From Gnetum montanum (Eukaryota > Streptophyta > Gnetopsida > Gnetales > Gnetaceae), in NCBI GenBank assembly GCA_015680685.1, contig MNCI01004501.1:214758-278757 (forward strand): DNA of 64,000 nucleotides, read 5' to 3'. Positions 35,691-46,095 of the stretch are shown in pieces. The notes under the pieces are model-generated. The model was not told where the DNA came from. It saw only the letters and a list, made by a program, of their open reading frames with translations, and did not search any database. The position numbers were made by a program, and so were the translations under genes. The stretch's first letter is position 1; every line of letters begins with the position of its first letter.

Positions 35691-37598
35691 AAGTGTTTTT
35701 CACCTTTTTGTTTTACACATTTTTTATTTTACATATTCTTGTTTTACATATTTTTTATTTTACATATTTTTGTTTTCATGCTATTAATATTTTCTAATTT
35801 TTGTTTTACACCATCATTAGTACATTTTCTATTTTTAAAAAAGTTTACACTTTCTTTTATTTTGTCTTAGTGTGATTTTCTAACTTTTTGTTAATAAGTA
35901 CCAAGTATAGTGGTAATGTGTTGTTTGATGGTGGTATGCACTATTTTGTTATTTGATTATTGGTGTCTAGATTTTGGCTTTGAATTTTATTACAGATGAT
36001 TGGGACATGGTTTCTTTTTCATGCAACAAGTAATGAATCCATAGCATCCACCCATCCATAAACTCTATGGTTTTCCTTATTCTAGAAATGTGTAGTCCCT
36101 TTTTTAGTAACAAAACTTTAAGAAATTTGACATTGGTTCTAGAATTGGAAAGGATTCAAAGATTTGAACAGGGTGTAGCTTCAAGGAGATTTAGTATTCT
36201 TTGTGCCTTTTTATTTTCCTGGGTACATGTGTGTTTTCATGGATTGCTTACCATTCCATGTCAACCAATAAAAGGAAGTTAAATAAGTCTTTGCATGGTG
36301 TGGTTCTTATTAAAAGGAAAGAAAAAAAAAACAAATAATGGGAATTCAAAGCACACCCCTTAGACATAATAAATGGGCCACAAGCACTAGTTATGGGACT
36401 AGAAAGACATGTTACCCATGCTTGAAGGTTCCCTCTAAATAAGGCCTTTTCTTAATTCCTACTTCTTTTTTATTTTCTAATAAAAAATGGTGGTTGTTAT
36501 GTGGGGGCACTTTTGTGTCTCAAGAGAATGGATTGGTCTTAGAATGATAATGTGAAGTCATTGGATGTGGTTGGTTTTGGTTTGGACTAAGGATGGATCC
36601 TATCAACTCATGTAACCACAAAATCCACTAGGGACTTCATATGACCTTAATTAGGAACTCCATTTCACTCTCTCTCATCCATCTATGCTTTTCATGTTTC
36701 ACCTTACTACTAGTTTCATGTTCTTATTCAATGTCTTAGTTTGATGTGCTGAAATTCTTAGGTAGTTTTTTTTTTCAAGTTTTTGTACTTAACCTTCTAT
36801 AACCATTAATCATCCATAAAGCCCCCCCCCTCCTTGGTTTGAAGTTATGCAAGGGCATAAAAGGCCTATGCTTGCTTTGGGGAGGACCCACTTGCATATC
36901 TTCTAGTTGGATTAGTTAAGTTCTTTACCTTTAGACACTCTTATAATCAAATCCTTTTGTTTATCCCATCAATGAAATCCAATTATGCACATCTTCACAA
37001 CATTTTTTTAGTAAAATTTATTTTTTATTATTGTGAATTCTTACACCCTCTTCAAATATTTTCTTGTGTTGAATTTTTTCAAATGTAATGAACTACTTAT
37101 CTATTTTACCCTATTGGTTAGCCTTCCCACTAACATGACTAAATGAATCAATCTACCACAATCACAACCTAGCCATGTGTAACCATCGACGAGACAAGGT
37201 ATTTAACAACTATGTATTACACATTACACACTAATTCATGATTCTATTATGATTGTCGTGGGGAGAATGGACTAGAAGTAGGATTATCTGCACAAAGGAT
37301 GATGTAGCAATACCACATGATGAGGCATGTTCATGATTTTTGGATCTTCTCTCTCACTCTTCAGCTACCAAAAGGTGTTGGATGTCAGTGTTATCCAAGG
37401 AGTTCCCTTCTCTTATCATGAACATCAAATTTTGTAAAAATTGTAACTCCATACACTTGGGCACTTAGAGTCTATCTATTCCATCTAAGTTAGTTTGTTT
37501 AAGTCTATCAATAATCCCATGCATTTCCAATATTTTGTAAAGAACTTATTGCTCCTCTTCTACACTCAAGGAAAAGTTTTTATTTAATCATGGAGGTA
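35691..37598 (+). other. Noncoding 3' spacer of element B
   Basis: T-rich sequence with repeated 'tttttgttttacatatt' near 35700-35830, a run of nine C at about 36823, and blocks shared with element A's spacer. No pol gene. It ends in aatcatggaggta, identical to the bases preceding the 3' LTR of element A and probably the plus-strand priming region. Confidence 0.65.
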
Positions 37599-38419
37599 TG
37601 ATGAAACATGTTTCTTTATTTACTCCAACATCATATATCTAATGTTGGATCCTTAACATAAGGTATTTGGCATCAGGGCCTTGGTGCAACATCGGGTATC
37701 TAATGTTAGGGGCTATATGTTGGCCTATAAATATAGTGCTTGGACTCTTGATTTAGCATCAGTTTTTGGCAATCTCTTGTTAAAGTAGAAAAGCTCTTGT
37801 GTTTTATTTTCTCTAGAGCTAGAATATTTTTGGAGTGCTCATAGAAGTAGTCTAAGTATGTACAGTTATTTTTTCGAACACTAATGTACTTGAGTGCAAC
37901 AACATGATGGGAATAAAAATGAACTCTTTTGACAATCCTTACAGCACTAAGAATAGATTAATGTTTCTTTTAATGAACTTTACTTTACTACATTTCAATT
38001 GAGTAATTACTTTCTAGTAGTTAATGAACACAGGCATGATTACTTCGAGCATACATATAGTACTTGGTAATCTAACGATGCTTAACATTTGGTAGCCCAG
38101 TAGCATTATATGTGTTTAAGATGTGTCTAGGAAAGTGGGACGATTACTTGTGTTAGGCTACCTAGGCAATAGATGAATTAGATCTTAAATTACTTTACCT
38201 TTCATTCTTGTTGTAGGTGATCAAACTTATAAAATATAAAGTAATAAAAATCATATGTTCACTTTGGACTAAATCATACATGACAAAGTTACCACTAGTC
38301 CAAGTGGGAAGACAATGAACTACAATCAAGGCATAATGATCTAGATACCACAACTAGTCCCATCCATGGAATTCGACTGGATCATGCATCAATGCTTGTG
38401 ATTCATATGGTTCAGTGTA
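37599..38419 (+). repeat. Element B 3' LTR (last ~20 bp lost)
   Basis: Starts TGATGAAAC at 37599; dyads 37628-37712; TATA box 37725-37733. It ends ...cagtgta; the terminal 'ggggtacc...ctactcatca' seen in the 5' LTR is deleted. Confidence 0.83.
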
Positions 38420-38424
38420 GGCAT
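38420..38424 (+). repeat. Element B target duplication, right (GGCAT)
   Basis: Matches 32191-32195. Confidence 0.72.
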
Positions 38425-40420
38425 CACAAAGAGAGTTACCTACCTAGGCTTGATATGAATAACATTTCTAAATTTTTAGGAGGCTATGATTCAAATCCAC
38501 AACATCATTTACAAGTCTTCCATGCTTCTTGTGCTTTCTACAACATTCAAAGTGGGTGGCAAAAGCTTAAGCTCTTTCCTAGGACACTAATTAATAGAGC
38601 CAAAGTGTGGTATATATCATTAAAACCAAATTCAATCTAATGATGGTCCACAATGCTAGAACTCTTCAAAGAGAAATACTAGACCTATGTGAGGGTGTCT
38701 AACTTGAGGAGATAGATCCAAGGATGGAAGCAAGAATAACTTGAACCCATGATCATAGCCTTCTCTATTGAATAGATGCCCAGGCCATAGTTTCTCTAAG
38801 GAAAGGAAACCATTCCACATTATAGATGGGATTCATATTGAATATATGCCCATGTCATGGTTTCTTTAAGGAAAGGCAACTATTCCACATCATAGATGGG
38901 CTTTGTAATTAAATGAGGAAGAAACTTGGGATGTATGCCCCAAGTCAATTATACAAGCTACAAGCCCATCAAATCTAAGAACTAATTGAACATGTTGCAA
39001 AAGAAGAAGGAGAGATACATAAATGGGAGAATGTTAAGAAATATCAGTGGCACCAAAATCTTCAATAGAAGGAGGTTCATATCTATGGAAAGAAGAACGA
39101 AACCACTCTTAATAAGGTGATTCCACAACAAAACTTGTTGATACATAAGTCTATTAATGAACTTAAAGCAAAGTTTAATAGGATGTTGAAATGGATATAT
39201 GAAAACTTTACAACTCTCGTTGAGATGGTTGAGGAGAGGATCATGCAAAACAAGCTAGGTGATCACAATAGACAAAGGATATAGAACGAAGAAACAGCTA
39301 GGACCACTTTTGACAAACAAGAAAAATGGTTAACAAAGGTTAGGCTATAGACTCAACCATAGAAGAAGATAAAGGATGTGGCATCTACGTATATGACCAT
39401 TAGAAGAGCCATTGCCCAATTTTGCTGCATCTACATGAGTATTCCATAGGTTTCTTAAATCCAAAGTTTATATAGAAGCACATGCCCAAGAGATTTCCTC
39501 TTCCACAGCGTAATTATAGATAGCCCCACAACCAATCGTGCCATCCTGGGAGGACTTATTACTAGCCTCAACATTATCATCAACCATAGTGGCAACAGCC
39601 ATAGTTGTGGGGGAGGCCACCACCAAATCAACCCTATCCTTCTTGTTTGCTAAAATTGCATGAATATTATGTTCAATACTCTATTTCTCCAACTAGTTCT
39701 ACATCCTCTACTTCAAATCACCACTATCACTCTCTCGAGTACCATCAATCCATAACATTACTAGAGGGGTCACCACCTCACCCCTCTTACCATCCATCCT
39801 ACCCTCGATATTCTCATACAACACCTCATTACATACTACCACCAAGGACATAGGAATGTTTTGCACCAAAATATCAACAAGAAAATGCCACTTGTGCTGC
39901 AAATGTGCATAGACATGCTGACATCGGTAGATCTAAATTGTCACATTAGAAACATCCCTTCTTTAGGAAAGGACATAAGCTGAAGAAAAAAACTCAAGGA
40001 TCCACCACATCATCCAAAACAACATAATGTCAATCTGGTGAAACACCTCCCTTTTCACCACCACCATCCTTTGATCATACATAGGGGGCCCCATCCATCA
40101 TTACTCGAATTCCAAACCCAAACAATGAATCTACAAGCATGGGGAGACCAACAAATCCATGCATACCATATCATGATCAAGGATGCAATCATGGGCTAGA
40201 CATTTTTCATGTTAACACACCCCATATCTTGACCCACCAAACATTTAACAATCAAGTGTGTGACAAATGATTTTTCTATCCAACCACTGCAACATCAACA
40301 AACACCCAGTGGCTAGGGAATGAATGGTTACCAATGTTTTATACATGCATGGATCCTATTTGTCCACTTATTAATCCTTGTCATGTCCAAATGTTTAGTA
40401 GTGTGGGTAACCTCTGAATT
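38425..40420 (+). pseudogene. Element A gag, 3' part
   Basis: Resumes the gag of A exactly where 32195 stopped, colinear with element B from about 33700. The segment 38440-38640 holds 'SGWQKLKLFPRTLINRAKVWY', the same capsid core as in B. A small local duplication is visible at 38755-38890, where 'ggaaaggaaac..ttccacat.atagatggg' occurs twice. The Pro/Ser/His-rich tail (39605-39853) is shared with B. Multiple stops. Confidence 0.75.
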
Positions 40421-41740
40421 TAATCTTCAAGATTCATAAGTGTTTTCCATCTTTTTGTTTTAAAATTTTTCATCATTTTCTCATTTCTTGATACACTTTT
40501 TCTTATTCTTTTCAACTTTTTCATTTGGTTTTTTTCATCTTCTTTGTTAGTAATCTTGCTTGTGAATAAAACAATCATGTTGCTCATTGATGCCAGGTTT
40601 TCTCTATGTTGTTAAATCATAAGGGACTAAATATTTAGAAAATGAGATCACATCATCCATCCACTCATTCCATTAATAAGAGGTTCTTGCCTTAGTCATA
40701 ATGATATTCTTTTTTATCATCCAACCTAAAAATAGATCCATAATCATTGTGTTTGGGTAGAAGAGTAGAAAACCAAGGTAGAATGTAAAGGGTGTGATAT
40801 CAAGGGGATTTGTGGGTTATCTTTGGCCACTTTTGTATGTTCTATCATGTTGCTGAGGTTGTAGCTATATCCTTCCAAATCTAAATAAAAATGGAAGTAC
40901 GAGTACCATAAAAAGGCACTAAATAAATTATATAGGTCCCACTAGAAAGACATGTACCCATGCTTAAAGTTTGGTAGCTTCTTAAAATTTCCATAAAAAA
41001 AATGTGTTCCATAAATAATCTTCTCCCTTGGACATAACATCAAGTGATGTTACTCCTTACAACTATGATAGTCTTATGGTTGTCCACCAACATGATGAAA
41101 TGATGTGATGTCATTAAAATGTGGTTTGGACTTGGTTTAAATCTTGGAAAGAAGGACTCATGATTATTCAACCATTCATAACACACAAGGATTCATTGTG
41201 CCCATGGTAAGGCACCACAAGTTCCAATTTCTGCAATCCTTTCTATAGTCCATCTCATCTCACTGTTCATTTGATCCTAACTAGCGATTTTGTGTAAAAT
41301 AGAGTTATTATCTCAAATTGGTTATTTTAACATGTGTGTTTTATTGCAAAATTATGCATTGCATTCAACCCTTTCAATGCCTATAGAAATTTTTAGGTGT
41401 GGTTACATAAGGACATTATGGACTAGAGCCTTCTTTGGAGAGGACCCACTTATGTAACATTTGTAACTTGTACTTGTTTAACACAACCACATCATTCTTA
41501 ACCTTCCAAACACATAATTGTTAAATTTTGTAGTTTTCCTTCTCATGTACCTTTATCTATCCACAACTTTGATTTCAATGTTCTTTTTCTTACTTCTTTC
41601 AAAGCTTTTCATGTCAATGACTCCACATGCTCACACTTCCGGTGCCTTCATACGATTTCTTACTTATCCCAAAACTATGGACCTAACCTAAAACCTTCCA
41701 ACCAACTTTAGGGCTTCATTTGTTATGCTCAGTACCCCCA
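40421..41740 (+). other. Noncoding spacer of element A
   Basis: T-rich, homologous in patches to 35691-37000 of element B up to about 41460; no coding trace. Confidence 0.6.
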
Positions 41741-41758
41741 TGAGATGCTTATTCATGG

Positions 41759-41840
41759 ACCCCAATATCGAGTACTCAATATTAGGTAGGACAGGATGTC
41801 AAATATCTGATATTGGGTTGCACAAAACCTATATATATGA
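41759..41840 (+). promoter_or_regulatory. LTR-U3-like dyads and TATA-like box before cargo ORF
   Basis: Two ATATC...GATAT/AATATT dyads (41759-41777 and about 41800-41818), then cctatatatatgatccc at 41828-41844. This repeats the dyads-then-TATA layout of the five family LTRs and suggests a fragment of a related LTR acting as an internal promoter (inference). Confidence 0.5.
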
Positions 41841-42013
41841 TCCCTGCAATGCCCAAACTTCATTCTCATCATTTGTAGCCCGGGGAGTTTTTTGAATTTT
41901 CTCTCATGACCTAGAGCTATATGCAACCAACTACAACCTGCAATATTTGGCTCTCTACCTCTCTATTTTCTGTAACATTTGAACCTATCTACACCTTGAA
42001 TGTTCAAGTTAAT

Positions 42014-42069
42014 CATTGGATGATAGCAAATTTTGAACATCTTTTTTCAAAATTTGCTATCACCCAATG
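42014..42069. repeat. Hairpin: 22-bp arms, 12-nt loop
   Basis: Arms 42014-42035 and 42048-42069 pair with one mismatch; the loop is T-rich (42036-42047). Confidence 0.88.
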
Positions 42070-42081
42070 GATATTATAAAG

Positions 42082-42382
42082 GTAAGAATGTTAAAAATGA
42101 TAAGTGTTATACAGAAAAATCACTCGTGGTAAAGCTAGAAACCTTAATCTTTTTACCCAAGGGACCATAACTATTATAATAAGCCACACATAAGGAAAAA
42201 GGAATCAATTTTGAAGGATTGTAAAAGAAGATAAACACTCTTTGGGGATTTTTCTTAGAAATTTTTCTAACTTTGTAATATAAAATAAAGAACTTAATGA
42301 AATTAAGGTTGGGAGTATGGTATACATCCATTAATGGTAAATATCAACACCTTAGTAACATCGAATCTTTGCTTGATTGCAG
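42082..42382 (+). other. Candidate intron upstream of cargo ORF
   Basis: Donor AAAG|GTAAGA at 42082 and acceptor GATTGCAG at 42382, 301 bp. The consensus donor is good and the acceptor lacks a strong pyrimidine tract. It is followed within 33 bases by the ATG at 42415 that opens the longest frame. Spliced second ORFs are known for envelope-like genes of Athila-type elements, so the layout is plausible but unproven. Confidence 0.35.
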
Positions 42383-42414
42383 ATGGCCCTAAAAAGAGAA
42401 GCACATGGAGAACA

Positions 42415-44830
42415 TTCACAGTGAGCAACTAAGCATCCATGAGCTGGCTAAGGATAACAAGGAGAATGTGTGGAGCACATGGAGTAGGAAGGCATTCATC
42501 AAGAGGCTCCTATCATAGGATATTCAGTCCAAGAAGGGGCTATAGAACCACAAGCCCCCACACAAGGACAATGCCTCATGTTGTTTCCAGAATGCCTTGA
42601 GCCCATTCAAGAAAAATCCATGTTGACCATAGTCATCATGGAGATGAGCTTTGGCTCATTTATGGAGTTTTGTTTAGAAGCAGTTTGAATGTGTTCTATT
42701 CTTTTAGATAGTGGCAAGTGGTATCTTGGAGAAATATACCAATTCTAGCATAACGAGGAAGGCACCATAGTTAGCATTTGCAGAGTCAATGTTGACTTCT
42801 TAGTTAAAGTAATTGTTAAAGCTCTAAATCTACTGAATGAAGGGGCTAAGTTAGCCCATTTTTCTATAAGATCTATCCTTGACATAAGAAATCTGTGGAT
42901 GAGGTGGGCATACGGCAAGGATGAGAAAGCATATCATGAATTAACACTAGAAGAGAAAACCTATTTCAAAATAAGGACATATCATCTATTTTGCACCAAA
43001 GGGCTTAATTGAATCTCCACCTATGTGGCTAGGAAAAGTGCCATTTTAATGGACAAGTACATAGCCAACCTTCCCTAGCTATATTGTACAAAGATCCAAA
43101 GGTGGTTCAAGAAGAAAAAGGTAGGAAAGCCAACACAAATGATGTAAGTGTGCTAGAATCCTAGGGTACATAAATGATGTCCCCAGGAACTCTCAGAATG
43201 CTTCTTTCGCTAAGTTGCTCAAACTTGCAACACCAAGGAAAGGCCTTGGTGAAGAGTAAGAACTAGAGAAGGAAGCCAAACTAGAAAAAGAAGTAGAAAA
43301 AGATCTTGAATAGTGTCCTAAAAGAAAAGCTTTGCCACTACCATTGCCACAAGATTACAGACCCTCAATGAGGCACTTACAAAAACTTGCTGAGACACTC
43401 AGCTAGGGAAGTAGGGAAGAATCAAGCCTCTTTAGAGTCTTGGATGAGGTATAGCCCACCATTTCAATTGATTCAATAAGAGGTCAGATCTCATTGTAAT
43501 TAGGAGGAGAATCCTAGTGGTCTAAATAAATATTTGGTAATGCTACATCCTTCTAAGTGATGCTTGAGATAGGAGAAGGTTCCACAATAGTGGTAATGTA
43601 GCATCAAGATGTAACAGGCATAGCCAAAGTGATTACAAATCATATTAAAGAATCATTCAATGTGATTTTTATGCCCCTAGTAGATTTGACTAGGACCAGA
43701 GATGCACAAATGCTTACTAGAACTTTGATGAATTCTGCGGCATGTGAGAACATATTAGATTGACTATTGTAGATAGGGCAAGTGATGACTACTTTGTTTG
43801 ACATCTCTAGTGAAGTCACTGTAGCATAGTTAGACATCATATCCAATAAAGAAAAATTGGTCATGGCTAGAGTTAGGGTAAAACACATAGAAGTAGAGGT
43901 GCAATATTTGCAACAAGAGTTTTTTGCTTTGAGAGTTGAAAGATGGGATCTTGCCCAATTTATTATGTCTAACCAAGTTGAACAATTCAAAATAGAGTAG
44001 CTAATCAAGTTGATTAAGGAAAATAAAGCTATCAAGCAAGAAAAAGAAAAGGTATTCTAGAATGCCTCTGCTACTAATGCACAATCCCCTACTTACAAAA
44101 AGGCATTGACTACCACTCAAGAGGAGAATAAATAGCTCACTGTAGAAAAGTCTAGGTTGACTACTATAGAAAAACAAATGAATATTCTAGAAGAGCATCC
44201 ATTAATTGAGAAATTAATTGATTAGGATCAACCAAGATATTAGTAAATTGGCCAAGGAGACTAGAACCCTCTCCATGAAGAAGGTTTGCACAATTCAATA
44301 GAAATCAACAACTGAAGTTGGTGCATGGCAAAATGAGATCAAGAAACATGAAAAGCTGAAAGAACACTTCTGCAACCAAGTAGGTATGTATAAGAAAATA
44401 GATGAAAAGGAAATCTAGATGGCTAAAGTTAGTATTAAAGCCATGTTAGTGCAAAATCTCAATTAGAAACCTAGCTTGGATAGCTATGCTCTAGTCCATC
44501 AAGCGTAAGTGAAAAATAAAGACCTATAGATTAAGGATTTGAAAGAGTACATGGCATTGGCTAACATCAGACATGCTAACCTTTCCATGTTAATAGCAAG
44601 ATAGCCTAGAAGCAAGTTGGAAAAGCATGTAGCAACCACCTATGCATTGTATGAAAAAGAGTTTGTGGATAGAAAAGATGCTTTGCAAAAGCTCCATTTG
44701 GCAAACTTGGAATTGAAGGTGGTTAAAGCTAGCTCCCATGGATAGAAGGATGTTGTCTTAGACCCATCTAGGAGAATAGAAAATTATCGAGAATTAAGAG
44801 AGAAAGCTAGGACCTTTAAGGAATAATGAT
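42415..44830 (+). pseudogene. Cargo ORF: decayed coiled-coil protein
   Basis: Begins MENIHSEQLSIHELAKDN at 42415 and can be followed through frameshifts and stops to about 44830. A globular part near 42700-43080 ('ICRVNVDFLVKVIVKALNLLNEG', 'AYHELTLEEKTYFKIRTYHLFCTKG') is loosely like the putative plant-transposon protein domain found beside Athila-type gags; this match is weak. From 43650 to 44230 one frame gives a long charged helix, e.g. 'KHIEVEVQYLQQEFFALRVERW' and 'IKLIKENKAIKQEKEKV', with coiled-coil spacing. Most in-frame stops there are TAG, as expected from CAG codons. No RT or integrase motif. The function is unknown; options are an envelope-like or capsid-accessory protein, or a captured host gene. 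Confidence 0.5.
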
Positions 44831-45238
44831 AGTAGTTTACTATATGGTATGTGAAACAAGATGTTTCTGTAAATACCATGTCCTTGGAACATACTAGTGC
44901 TAGCACACATTAGTTTAGTAGCTTGGACTATACATGACCCAAGGATAGAAGAGGAGAAGTTGTAGGCATTTCTTGATGACTACAAAACCCACAAGCTTGG
45001 TGACAAAGGAAAGTGTCCAATGGAAGAGCCACTACCTTTGGGAACTACATGAGCTTCCCTAGTTTGGATTCTTCTAATTTTATGTCCAATTTTTGTAAGC
45101 ACCACTGTGATGTGTATAAGTCCATTTTTTGTTATCTATGTTAGTCAATAATTCCATACCTTTACATCAATTTTTGTAAAGAACTTGTTTCTCATTTTGT
45201 TTAACTTGAGGATGAGTTTTCATTCAATCATGGAGGTA

Positions 45239-46090
45239 TGATGAGTCATCATTGTGTCAACCTTAATATCAGATACTTGATATTGGAGCTTCAATATTGT
45301 ATATGCAATATTGGGTTCCAAGAAATAATGTTGGATATTCGATATCATCTCCTCCATGCTAGCCTATAAATACAACACTTGGGTGCATGGTTGGGACATA
45401 GTTTTAGTCTTAGTTTTTGATAGTCTTTCTTATATTTCTAAATTCAAGTTTTGTTATCTCATGTGCATGCCTGTAGTGTGATGCTTGTAATCATATGACA
45501 CATTTTTTTGAGTGTGACATACTTGGACATGTTACATGACTAGAAATAAAGATTGAGATTACTTCCATCATTTACGCATTCACTTCGATTTATTATTACT
45601 TTAATTATTTAATTATTTCCTTGGGTGTGCCAATGATACACTACTAGATTATCAAGTACTTACACTTAAGTGCTCATGATTAAGTCGTACTCATTCTGCT
45701 TAATGATAGGAATACTAAATAACAATAAATGGAAACATTAACTTTCTAGTGGTAGTTACATGAAGTCCAAGGTATGTATGAACAATTAGGAATGGATGCT
45801 TATTGCACATAGGTGAAATTACATTTTACTTTCCATTGTTCATTATATTAATTAATTAATCTCTTTATTGTCGTTAGGAGAAGCATAGGATTAGACAACA
45901 TCATATACCTCACTTTTGACTAAATCATGTGTGACAGAACTACCACTAGTCCAAGTGGGAAAATAATAAACTATGATCAAAGCATAACTATTTAGATGCA
46001 TAACTAGTCCCATCTATGGAATTCAATTGGATTTTTCATGAACACTTGTGAGTCATATGGTTGGGCATAGGGGCACCTCGCCACTCATCA
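45239..46090 (+). repeat. Element A 3' LTR with internal inversion
   Basis: TGATGAGTCATC...CACTCATCA, dyads 45265-45350, TATA box 45364-45373. The 125 bases 45619-45743 are the reverse complement of 31026-31150 in the 5' LTR, and about 20 bases after it are missing. Confidence 0.88.
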
Positions 46091-46095
46091 ATAAT
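46091..46095 (+). repeat. Element A target duplication, right (ATAAT)
   Basis: Exact copy of 30652-30656. Confidence 0.85.

Larger units (their letters stand above)
32196..38419 (+). mobile_element. Element B: gag-only LTR element nested in element A
   Basis: LTRs at 32196-33009 and 37599-38419, plus orientation, inserted in the gag of its relative A with a GGCAT duplication. The right LTR has lost about 20 terminal bases, so it ends ...gtgta instead of ...CTCATCA. Between the LTRs there is only gag and about 1.9 kb of noncoding T-rich sequence; no pol. The body is about 6.2 kb. The spacer resembles the corresponding spacer in A ('agaaagacatgt.acccatgct', 'tttgg.gaggacccactt'). Confidence 0.85.
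41741..45040 (+). other. Cargo module present in element A, absent from element B
   Basis: B passes from its spacer to the common 3' end ('ttttgtaaagaacttgtt/att...aatcatggaggta') without this segment. The module holds, in order: dyad motifs plus a TATA-like box (41759-41840), a 22-bp stem hairpin (42014-42069), a candidate intron (42082-42382) and a decayed ORF (42415-44830). The edges are approximate (left 41.46-41.75 kb, right about 45.04 kb). Whether A gained it or B lost it cannot be decided from two copies. Confidence 0.6.
30657..46090 (+). mobile_element. Element A: gag-only Athila/Tat-like LTR element with cargo ORF
   Basis: LTRs at 30657-31513 (857 bp) and 45239-46090 (852 bp), TGATGAG...CTCATCA ends, 5-bp ATAAT target duplication. 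Orientation is plus: a tRNA-Asp-like primer site follows the left LTR, then gag, interrupted by element B, then a spacer, a second ORF with coiled-coil character and the conserved 'atcatggaggta' before the right LTR. No protease, RT, RNase H or integrase is visible anywhere in it, so it would depend on an autonomous partner. Without B it is about 9.2 kb. LTR divergence by eye exceeds 10 percent, plus an inversion in the 3' copy, so it is old. Confidence 0.87.

Noticed and set aside
36067-36282. Small plus-strand frame in the spacer of element B
   Set aside because: Not kept in the homologous spacer of element A.
43640-44035. 131-codon minus-strand frame in the cargo region
   Set aside because: Antisense shadow of the plus-strand coiled-coil frame; its Leu/Ser-rich content is what the complement of a Lys/Glu-rich helix gives.
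30657-46090. A 15.4-kb single autonomous element
   Set aside because: The span includes the nested element B and no pol domain is present in either; it is a nested pair of gag-only elements.
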